A DNA stretch of 34,599 bases, from NCBI RefSeq assembly GCF_003331055.1, contig NZ_PUQD01000058.1:1-34599 (forward strand). The letters are read 5' to 3'. This stretch comes from Pseudomonas sp. AFG_SD02_1510_Pfu_092. Its GTDB lineage: Bacteria > Pseudomonadota > Gammaproteobacteria > Pseudomonadales > Pseudomonadaceae. A program made the position numbers and the translations under genes. Shown here one piece after another: positions 22,811-31,532 of this stretch. The first letter of the stretch is position 1, and each line of letters starts with the position of its first letter. The notes under the pieces are model-generated. The model did not search any database, was not told where the DNA came from, and saw only the letters and a program-made list of their open reading frames with translations.

Positions 22811-24199
22811 ATGCTGAAGAAGCTGTTCCAGTCGTTCCGCCCGCCCGTACCGGGCCAGCACCACCGGCGCACCACGCCTGAGGTGATCAACAAGAGCCAG
22901 CACTCGCTGCAGCGCCACCAGTTCAGCCGCCATGCGGTGAACATCGTCGAACGCCTGCAGAGCGCCGGTTACCAGGCTTACCTGGTCGGTGGCTGTGTCC
23001 GCGACCTGATGCTGGGCATCACGCCGAAAGACTTCGACGTCGCCACCAGCGCCACGCCCGAACAGGTCCGTGCCGAGTTCCGCAACGCGCGCATCATTGG
23101 TCGCCGCTTCAAGCTGGTCCACGTGCATTTCGGCCGTGAGATCATCGAAGTCGCCACCTTCCGCGCCCACCACTCGGAAGACGACCAGGGCGACAGCCAC
23201 CGTTCGTCGCACAATGCCAGTGGCCGCATCCTGCGTGACAACGTGTACGGCACCCTGGAAGAAGACGCGCAACGTCGCGACTTCACCATCAATGCCCTGT
23301 ACTACGACCCGGTCAGCGAGCGCATCCTCGACTACGCCAACGGCGTGCACGATATTCGCAACCGCCTGTTGCGCCTGATCGGTGACCCTACCCATCGCTA
23401 TCAGGAAGACCCGGTGCGCATGCTGCGCGCGGTGCGTTTCGCCGCCAAACTCGACTTCGGCATCGAAAAACACACGGTCCAGCCGATCCGCGAACTGGCG
23501 CCGATGCTGCGCGAGATTCCGCCGGCGCGTCTGTTCGAAGAATGCCTCAAGCTGTTCCTCTCCGGCCAGGGCGCCATGGTCTTCGAAATGCTGGTCGACC
23601 TGCAGCTGTTCGAGCCGTTGTTCCCGGCCAGTTCGCATGCCCTGGACGAGCGCCCGACCTACACCCACACCCTGATCAGCCAGGCGTTGCACAACACCGA
23701 CCTGCGCGTGAAGCAAGGCAAGCCGGTAACCCCGGCGTTCCTCTTCGCTGCGCTGCTGTGGCCAGCCCTGCCGGCCCGCGTGCTGCACCTGCAAAACCAG
23801 GGCGTGCCGCCGATCCCGGCCATGAACGGCGCCGCTCACGACCTGATCGCCGAGCAATGCGCACGCATCGCCATCCCCAAGCGCTTCACCCTGCCGATCC
23901 GCGAGATCTGGGACATGCAGGAGCGCCTGCCACGCCGCAGCGGCAAGCGCGCCGACATGCTGCTGGACAACCCGCGCTTCCGCGCCGGTTACGACTTCCT
24001 GCTGCTGCGCGAAAGCGCCGGGGAAGAGACCGACGAGCTCGGCCAGTGGTGGACCGACTACCAGGATGCCAACGACAGCGAGCGCCGCGAGATGATCCGC
24101 GAGCTGGGCAACCGTGACGACGGCACCGGTGCCGGCCCGCGCAAACGCAAGCGCAGTGCTGGCAAACGCAAGCGCAGTGGCGACGAGGCGTTCGAGTGA
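22811..24199 (+). CDS. pcnB: Poly(A) polymerase I
   Basis: A 462-residue class II nucleotidyltransferase that adds 3' poly(A) tails to RNAs and so promotes their decay. The active-site region is intact: LVGGCVRDLMLG, then the metal-binding DFDVAT, and later RRDFTINALYYD. The C-terminus is strongly basic and contains a duplicated seven-residue unit. I chose the ATG at 22811; an in-frame GTG three codons earlier is possible, and neither has a clear Shine-Dalgarno. A TAGAAT at 22742-22747 may be its -10. The stop overlaps the folK start by four bases (GTGA). It directly follows crcZ, the conserved order in pseudomonads. Confidence 0.95.
   Translation: MLKKLFQSFRPPVPGQHHRRTTPEVINKSQHSLQRHQFSRHAVNIVERLQSAGYQAYLVGGCVRDLMLGITPKDFDVATSATPEQVRAEFRNARIIGRRFKLVHVHFGREIIEVATFRAHHSEDDQGDSHRSSHNASGRILRDNVYGTLEEDAQRRDFTINALYYDPVSERILDYANGVHDIRNRLLRLIGDPTHRYQEDPVRMLRAVRFAAKLDFGIEKHTVQPIRELAPMLREIPPARLFEECLKLFLSGQGAMVFEMLVDLQLFEPLFPASSHALDERPTYTHTLISQALHNTDLRVKQGKPVTPAFLFAALLWPALPARVLHLQNQGVPPIPAMNGAAHDLIAEQCARIAIPKRFTLPIREIWDMQERLPRRSGKRADMLLDNPRFRAGYDFLLLRESAGEETDELGQWWTDYQDANDSERREMIRELGNRDDGTGAGPRKRKRSAGKRKRSGDEAFE
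24141..24179 (+). repeat. 18-bp direct repeat in the pcnB 3' end
   Basis: GCAAACGCAAGCGCAGTG occurs at 24141-24158 and again at 24162-24179, exact, with a 21-bp period. It encodes two copies of a Lys/Arg-rich seven-residue unit in the basic tail. An in-frame tandem duplication. Confidence 0.9.
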
Positions 24200-24675
24200 T
24201 CACTCGCGCCTATATTGGCCTGGGCAGCAACCTGGACGCACCTGTCGAGCAGCTGCGCAGCGCCTTGCAGGCGCTCGACCAGGTTGAAGACACCCGCCTG
24301 GTAGCCGCTTCGGGCTTGTACACCAGCGATTCGCTGTCGCCCGGCCAGCCGCGTTACACCAACGCGGTCGCTGCCCTGGATACCGCCCTGCCGCCGCTGG
24401 CCCTGCTCGATGCGCTGCAGGCCATCGAGAATAACCAGGGCCGTGTGCGCAAGGAGCGCTGGGGGCCGCGCACGCTGGACCTGGACATCCTGCTGTTCGG
24501 CGACCAGGTGCTCGACGAGCCACGCTTGAAAGTGCCGCATTACCACATGCACGCGCGGCCCTTCGTGCTGTACCCGCTGGCTGAACTGGTACCGGCCGAT
24601 TTCCGCCTGGCCGATGGCCGCGCCCTCGCCCAACTGCTCGACGATTGTCCGTTCGTCGGCCTGGAACGCCTGTAA
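24196..24675 (+). CDS. folK: 6-hydroxymethyl-7,8-dihydropterin pyrophosphokinase
   Basis: A 159-residue HPPK that transfers pyrophosphate from ATP to hydroxymethyldihydropterin in folate synthesis. The opening YIGLGSNL and the family signature RWGPRTLDLDILLFG (two metal-binding aspartates) are present, as is HARPFVLYPLAEL. The GTG start overlaps the pcnB stop as GTGA, so its translation is probably coupled to pcnB. The stop codon lies in the loop of a perfect 10-bp inverted repeat. Confidence 0.95.
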   Translation: MITRAYIGLGSNLDAPVEQLRSALQALDQVEDTRLVAASGLYTSDSLSPGQPRYTNAVAALDTALPPLALLDALQAIENNQGRVRKERWGPRTLDLDILLFGDQVLDEPRLKVPHYHMHARPFVLYPLAELVPADFRLADGRALAQLLDDCPFVGLERL

Positions 24676-24689
24676 ACCGGGCGTTCCAG
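24661..24689 (+). terminator. Perfect inverted repeat over the folK stop codon
   Basis: CTGGAACGCC (24661-24670) and GGCGTTCCAG (24680-24689) are exact complements around a nine-base loop that holds the TAA. No U run follows, so it may be an intrinsic terminator of weak type or an mRNA-end stabiliser. Confidence 0.5.
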
Positions 24690-24697
24690 CGTTGCCC

Positions 24698-24781
24698 ACT
24701 GGCGCGGTAACGCCAGTAACACCCTTATCGTAACAATGCGGTAACAGGGTGATTGACTTCCCCTACCTCGCTCACGACTAT
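24698..24781 (+). promoter_or_regulatory. panB upstream control region with repeated GTAAC motifs
   Basis: Four copies of GTAAC lie at 24707, 24716, 24730 and 24741, three of them followed by A. The first two sit in a hairpin, ACTGGCG/CGCCAGT (24698-24704, 24711-24717). TTGACT (24753-24758) with GACTAT (24776-24781) 17 bp away is a possible weak promoter. A small hairpin GGCAC/GTGCC follows near 24795. Confidence 0.4.
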
Positions 24782-24936
24782 AGGCGTCCCGTGTGGCACC
24801 AAAGTGCCGCATACCCGTATTTAGGCCCGGACGGACCTGTGCCCGAACATCACGCGCGATGATGTGCCGCTCCGGAAGATGACTACAGCGTTGAATGCAG
24901 TCGTTTCTTACAGCGCCTGAACGAGGAATTTCCTAC

Positions 24937-25737
24937 ATGCCTGAAGTAACCCTGACCACCCTCAATGGCCTCAAGGCCAAGGGTGAAAAAATCACCATGC
25001 TGACCTGCTACGACGCGACCTTCGCCAAGGCCGCCAGCCAGGCCGGTGTAGAAGTGTTGCTGGTGGGCGACTCGCTGGGGATGGTCCTGCAAGGCCACGA
25101 CAGCACACTGCCGGTGACCACCGCCGACATGGCCTATCACACCGCCAGCGTAAAACGTGGCAACGAAGGCGCGTTGATCCTCACCGACCTGCCGTTCATG
25201 GCGCATGCCACCCCGGAGCAGGCCTTTGCCAACAGCGCCACGCTGATGCAGGCCGGCGCCCACATGGTCAAGATCGAAGGCGCGGCCTGGCTGGCCGAGA
25301 CCATTCGCCTGCTGGCCGAGCGGGGCGTGCCGGTGTGCGCGCACATGGGCCTGACCCCGCAGACCGTCAACGTGCTGGGCGGTTACAAGGTCCAGGGCCG
25401 CCAGGAAGTCCAGGCCCGGCAGATGCGCGCCGACGCCATCGCGCTGGAGCAGGCCGGTGCGGCCATGCTGCTGCTCGAATGCGTGCCCAGCGAGCTGGCC
25501 GCGGAAATCACCAATGCCGTGGGCATCCCGGTGATCGGCATTGGTGCCGGCAACGCCACCGATGGCCAGGTCTTGGTCCTGCACGACATGCTCGGCCTGT
25601 CGCTGAGCGGCCGGGTGCCGAAGTTCGTGAAGAATTTCATGCAGGGCCAGCCGGATATCCACAGCGCCCTGGTCGCCTACGTCGAGGCGGTCAAGCAAGT
25701 CAGTTTCCCAGGCAGCGAACACGGGTTCAGTGCATGA
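24937..25737 (+). CDS. panB: 3-methyl-2-oxobutanoate hydroxymethyltransferase
   Basis: A 266-residue enzyme that adds a one-carbon unit from methylene-tetrahydrofolate to 2-oxoisovalerate, giving ketopantoate for pantothenate and CoA. LTCYDATFAKAA, VGDSLGMVLQG (metal-binding Asp), the VKIEGA segment and GIGAGNATDGQVLVLHDMLG are all typical. GAGGAA lies about eight bases before the ATG at 24937; an upstream in-frame start has no site. The stop overlaps the panC start as ATGA. The ketoacid substrate comes from the valine pathway (ilv genes in this window) and the folate cofactor from the pathway that includes folK. Confidence 0.96.
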   Translation: MPEVTLTTLNGLKAKGEKITMLTCYDATFAKAASQAGVEVLLVGDSLGMVLQGHDSTLPVTTADMAYHTASVKRGNEGALILTDLPFMAHATPEQAFANSATLMQAGAHMVKIEGAAWLAETIRLLAERGVPVCAHMGLTPQTVNVLGGYKVQGRQEVQARQMRADAIALEQAGAAMLLLECVPSELAAEITNAVGIPVIGIGAGNATDGQVLVLHDMLGLSLSGRVPKFVKNFMQGQPDIHSALVAYVEAVKQVSFPGSEHGFSA

Positions 25738-26597
25738 ATACAGTCAAGACCGTCCGCGAGCTGCGCGCCGCAGTCGCACGCGCGCGCAGCGAAGGCAAGC
25801 GCATCGGCTTCGTGCCGACCATGGGTAACCTGCACAGCGGCCATGCCGCGCTGGTGACCAAGGCGGCGCAGCGCGCCGATTTCGTGGTCGCCAGCATCTT
25901 CGTCAACCCGCTGCAGTTCGGTGCCAACGAAGACCTCGACAAATACCCGCGCACCCTGGCCGCCGACCAGGAACGCCTGCTCCAGGCCGGCTGCAACCTG
26001 TTGTTCGCGCCGACCGTCGAAGAAATGTACCCCGACGGCATGAGCGGGCAAACCCGGGTCAGCGTGCCCCACCTCTCCGAAGGCCTGTGCGGCGCCAGCC
26101 GGCCCGGGCATTTCGAAGGTGTGGCTACTGTGGTGAGCAAGCTGTTCAACATGGTCCAGCCCGACCTTGCCGTGTTCGGCGAAAAGGACTTCCAGCAACT
26201 GGCGGTGATCCGTGCCATGGTGCGCGACCTGAACATGCCGATCCAGATCATCGGTGAGCCCACCGTGCGCGCCGACGACGGCCTGGCGCTGTCGTCGCGC
26301 AATGGCTACCTGACGCCGGAGCAGCGCGCTGCGGCGCCGGCGTTGTACCGCGTGTTACAGCAGATTGCCGCGGGCATCGGCCGCGGCCAGCGGGACTTCG
26401 CCGCGCTGGTTGCCGAAGGCCAGGCGCAGTTGACCGCCGCCGGGTTCCGCCCGGATTACCTGGAAGTGCGACATGCCGTGAGCCTGCGCCCGGCACTGAT
26501 CGATGACCGCGACCTGGTGGTGATCGCTGCGGCCTATATGGGCAACACGCGCTTGATCGACAACCTGTACCTGCATGTGGACGACAAGACCGCGTAA
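25734..26597 (+). CDS. panC: Pantothenate synthetase (pantoate-beta-alanine ligase)
   Basis: A 287-residue ATP-dependent ligase joining pantoate to beta-alanine. The nucleotidyltransferase HIGH-type motif is in PTMGNLHSGHAALV, FVNPLQFGANEDLDKYPR binds substrate, and the second ATP motif region is FGEKDFQQLAVI with SSRNGYL following. It starts inside the panB stop (ATGA), so the two are translationally coupled. A perfect seven-base-pair hairpin follows the stop. Length is normal. Confidence 0.96.
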   Translation: MNTVKTVRELRAAVARARSEGKRIGFVPTMGNLHSGHAALVTKAAQRADFVVASIFVNPLQFGANEDLDKYPRTLAADQERLLQAGCNLLFAPTVEEMYPDGMSGQTRVSVPHLSEGLCGASRPGHFEGVATVVSKLFNMVQPDLAVFGEKDFQQLAVIRAMVRDLNMPIQIIGEPTVRADDGLALSSRNGYLTPEQRAAAPALYRVLQQIAAGIGRGQRDFAALVAEGQAQLTAAGFRPDYLEVRHAVSLRPALIDDRDLVVIAAAYMGNTRLIDNLYLHVDDKTA

Positions 26598-26604
26598 CGG
26601 CCTG

Positions 26605-26663
26605 GGGCTGCTTTGCAGCCCATTCGCCGGCAAGCCAGCTCCCACAGGGGCGCAAAGCGCCCC
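26605..26663 (+). repeat. panC-pgi intergenic hairpins with a second-type REP
   Basis: GGGCTGC-TTT-GCAGCCC (26605-26621), then a REP-like unit of another subtype (ATTCGCCGGCAAGCCAGCTC, to 26648), then GGGGCGC-AAA-GCGCCCC (26647-26663). The first hairpin may end the panBC transcript, but no U run follows either one. Confidence 0.7.
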
Positions 26664-26707
26664 CAAATTCCCCTCGCCATACCCATTCCCTGCAAGTGGC
26701 CTTTGCC

Positions 26708-26713
26708 TATAAT
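26708..26713 (+). promoter_or_regulatory. Possible -10 element of pgi
   Basis: A perfect TATAAT lies 70 bp before the pgi start codon, but no good -35 lies at 16-18 bp (ATTCCC). It would need an activator, or it is chance. Confidence 0.35.
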
Positions 26714-26783
26714 GGTGCCAGCCTGAACCCGGCCATGACTGCCGTGTCCAAGCCCTCACCACGCACCAAGGGAACCCCGCGCA

Positions 26784-28448
26784 ATGGCGTATTACCGTAC
26801 ACCCCACGATGTGACGGCCCTGCCCGCCTGGCAGGCGCTTCAGCAACACCGCGACGCCATGCAAGGATTCAGCATGCGCGAAGCCTTCGCCGCCGACGCC
26901 AAACGCTTCGATCAGTTCTCGCTGAGCTGCTGCGGCCTGTTCCTCGACTACTCGAAAAACCTGATCACCGAAGAAAGCCGTGACCTGCTGGTCAACCTGG
27001 CCCATGAAGTGGGCCTGCAGGACGCCATCAAATCGATGTTCGGCGGCGAAATCATCAACGCCTCCGAAGGCCGCCCGGTGCTGCACACCGCCCTGCGCAG
27101 GCCGGTGGGTGACAAACTCAGCGTCAACGGCGTGAACGTCATGCCGGAAGTGCACAAGGTGCTCAACCAGATCACCGAACTGGTCGGCCGCATCCATGAC
27201 GGCCTGTGGCGCGGCTACAGCGAAAAGCCGATCACCGATGTGGTCAACATCGGCATCGGTGGCTCGTTCCTCGGCCCCGAGCTGGTCTCCGAAGCGCTGC
27301 TGCCCTACGCCCAGCGCGGCGTACGCTGCCACTACCTGGCAAACATCGACGGTAGCGAATTCCACGAGCTGTCGGCCAACCTGCGCGCCGAAACCACCCT
27401 GTTCATCGTCTCGTCGAAGTCGTTCAACACCCTCGAGACCCTGAAGAACGCCATGGCCGCGCGTACCTGGTACCTGGCCCAGGGCGGCTCGGAAGCCGAG
27501 CTGTATCGCCACTTCATCGCCGTTTCCAGCAACAAGGCCGCCGCCGTGGCCTTCGGCATCCGCGAAGAGAACATCTTCCCGATGTGGGACTGGGTGGGCG
27601 GGCGCTACTCGCTGTGGTCGGCCATCGGCCTGCCGATCGCCCTGGCCATCGGTACCGCCAACTTCAAGGAGCTGTTGTCCGGCGCCTACACCATGGACCA
27701 GCACTTCCAGACCGCGCCGTTCGAAAAGAACATGCCGGTGCTGCTGGCCTTGCTGGGCGTGTGGTACGGCAACTTCTGGGGCGCGAACAGCCACGCGATC
27801 CTGCCATACGACCATTACCTGCGTAACATCACCAAGCACCTGCAACAGCTGGACATGGAGTCCAACGGCAAGAGCGTGCTGCAGGACGGCACCCCGGTGA
27901 AGACCGATACCGGCCCGGTGATCTGGGGCGGCGTCGGCTGCAACGGCCAGCACGCCTACCACCAGTTGCTGCACCAAGGCACCCAGCTGATTCCGGCCGA
28001 CTTCATCGTGCCGGTGGTGAGCTTCAACCCGGTCGCCGACCACCACCAGTGGCTGTATGCCAACTGCCTGTCGCAGAGCCAGGCGCTGATGCTGGGCAAA
28101 ACCCGCGAAGAAGCCGAAACCGAGCTGCGCGGCAAGGGCCTGAACGAAGCGGACATCGCAAAGCTCGCCCCGCACAAGGTGATCCCGGGCAACCGCCCGA
28201 GCAACACCTTGGTGGTAGAACGCATCAGCCCGCGCCGCCTGGGCGCACTGGTGGCGATGTACGAGCACAAGGTGTTCGTGCAGAGCGTGGTCTGGGGGAT
28301 CAACGCCTTCGACCAATGGGGCGTGGAGCTGGGCAAAGAGCTGGGCAAGGGCGTCTACCAGCGCCTGGTCGGCAGCCTGGAAGACAGCGCCGAAGACGGC
28401 TCCACCCAAGGCCTGATCAACTACTTCCGCGGTCGCCACCGCGGTTGA
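26784..28448 (+). CDS. pgi: Glucose-6-phosphate isomerase
   Basis: A 554-residue cytosolic enzyme interconverting glucose-6-phosphate and fructose-6-phosphate. In pseudomonads, which use the Entner-Doudoroff route, it mainly recycles triose-derived hexose phosphate. Family signatures are NIGIGGSFLGP, DWVGGRYSLWSAIG (with the catalytic-site Arg) and WGINAFDQWGVELGKELGK (with the active-site Lys); the His pair in VADHHQWLYAN is also present. At residue 383 it reads WGGVGCNGQH where animal and E. coli enzymes have WGEPGTNGQH, so the Glu usually named as the base is Gly here. I recall the same in P. aeruginosa, so this is probably a lineage trait. AAGG lies upstream of the ATG. Monocistronic between REP-rich gaps. 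Confidence 0.96.
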   Translation: MAYYRTPHDVTALPAWQALQQHRDAMQGFSMREAFAADAKRFDQFSLSCCGLFLDYSKNLITEESRDLLVNLAHEVGLQDAIKSMFGGEIINASEGRPVLHTALRRPVGDKLSVNGVNVMPEVHKVLNQITELVGRIHDGLWRGYSEKPITDVVNIGIGGSFLGPELVSEALLPYAQRGVRCHYLANIDGSEFHELSANLRAETTLFIVSSKSFNTLETLKNAMAARTWYLAQGGSEAELYRHFIAVSSNKAAAVAFGIREENIFPMWDWVGGRYSLWSAIGLPIALAIGTANFKELLSGAYTMDQHFQTAPFEKNMPVLLALLGVWYGNFWGANSHAILPYDHYLRNITKHLQQLDMESNGKSVLQDGTPVKTDTGPVIWGGVGCNGQHAYHQLLHQGTQLIPADFIVPVVSFNPVADHHQWLYANCLSQSQALMLGKTREEAETELRGKGLNEADIAKLAPHKVIPGNRPSNTLVVERISPRRLGALVAMYEHKVFVQSVVWGINAFDQWGVELGKELGKGVYQRLVGSLEDSAEDGSTQGLINYFRGRHRG

Positions 28449-28454
28449 TCTGAA

Positions 28455-28520
28455 CCTTCGCCCGCTCCCACAGGTACCGCACAGTCCCTGTGGGAGCGGG
28501 TTTACCCGCGAAGGGGCCGG
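28455..28520. repeat. REP pair, left copy truncated
   Basis: The right unit (28487-28520) is complete, with GGGAGCGGGTTTACCCGCG. The left unit (28455-28474, CCTTCGCCCGCTCCCACAGG) has lost the centre of its palindrome. The spacer is only 12 bp. Lies six bases after the pgi stop. Confidence 0.9.
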
Positions 28521-28607
28521 CACAGGCGGAACACCTCTCCCAGCTACACTGTCCTATCGAATAGCCGTTGCAGTCCATCGCCCCTTACAAGAGCAGGACC
28601 ATCCGCC

Positions 28608-30542
<1,935 letters not shown>

Positions 30543-30584
30543 CCGGCGGCCGCTGTGCAGGGTCGCCCTGAACCACAGGTCGCC

Positions 30585-31454
30585 ATGGAAGCCCTTCGCC
30601 GCCGTATCGAAACCCAGGTCATGAGCCTTACCGGGCTGGCCCTCGGCCAGCTCGACCTGGAGTCGCCCAAAGGGGACCCAGGCCTGTTCGGCCCGCACAG
30701 CATCAGCTGGAAGGTGCATGGCGACTTCCCGAGCATGCTGGTCGGCGGCATCAGTGCCCTGCTGTTGCAGTTGCTGCACCCGCTGGCGCTGGCCGGGGTG
30801 TGGGACCACTCCAACTTCCGCGAAGACCTGCTCGGCCGCCTGCGCCGCACCAGCCAGTTCATCTCCGGCACCACCTTCGGCGCCACCCGCGATGCCGAGT
30901 GGCTGATCGACAAGGTGCGCACCATCCACCTGCAGGTGACCGGCACCGCGCCGGATGGCCGCCCGTATGCAGCCAGCGACCCGGACCTGCTGACCTGGGT
31001 GCATGTGGCCGAAGTCAGCAGTTTCCTCGCCGCCCACCTGCGCTACTGCGACCCGCACCTTGCGCGCAGCGAACAGGATGCCTACTACGCAGAAATCGCC
31101 CTGATCGCCGAGCGCCTTGGCGCCCGTAACGTGCCGCGCTCCTGCCAGCAGGTCGCAGACTACCTGCAACGCATGCGCCCGCAGTTGCATTGCGACGCGC
31201 GCAGCCATGAGGTGGTCAAGGTGCTGCTGGATGCACCTGCCCCCAGCCGCCTGGCACGGCCGGTGGGCAAGCTGATGCTGCATGCCGGCATCGACCTGTT
31301 GCCGGGCTGGGCCCAGGGCCTGCTCGGCCTGCAGCACGGCCCGTTGCAGCGGCGCATGATCCGCCTGGGCCTGCAACGCACCGCGCCGGTACTGCGCTGG
31401 GCAATGCGCGACGGCTCGGCACACCGCGCCAAACGGCGCATGGGTGTCGAATGA
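30585..31454 (+). CDS. MpaB/rubber-oxygenase-like protein (DUF2236)
   Basis: A 289-residue protein of the DUF2236 family, which includes fungal MpaB and the haem-dependent latex-clearing oxygenase Lcp. The family pattern is visible: an early HPLALAGVWDHSNF segment, the RTSQFISGTTFG helix and DPDLLTWVHVAEV, whose His is the expected haem ligand. No signal peptide is seen. The substrate is unknown; bacterial members near acetate or lipid genes have not been characterised to my knowledge. The ATG at 30585 has AGG upstream; a GTG 10 codons earlier is possible. Only 42 bp separate it from acs, so co-transcription is likely. No terminator is visible before the next gene. Confidence 0.82.
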   Translation: MEALRRRIETQVMSLTGLALGQLDLESPKGDPGLFGPHSISWKVHGDFPSMLVGGISALLLQLLHPLALAGVWDHSNFREDLLGRLRRTSQFISGTTFGATRDAEWLIDKVRTIHLQVTGTAPDGRPYAASDPDLLTWVHVAEVSSFLAAHLRYCDPHLARSEQDAYYAEIALIAERLGARNVPRSCQQVADYLQRMRPQLHCDARSHEVVKVLLDAPAPSRLARPVGKLMLHAGIDLLPGWAQGLLGLQHGPLQRRMIRLGLQRTAPVLRWAMRDGSAHRAKRRMGVE

Positions 31455-31532
31455 CGGCGAATGGTCGGCTCAGCGGAACTGATTTAACGTGCCATACTCC
31501 AAGCTCTCCGGCTTAGACAGACGAAGCGACAC

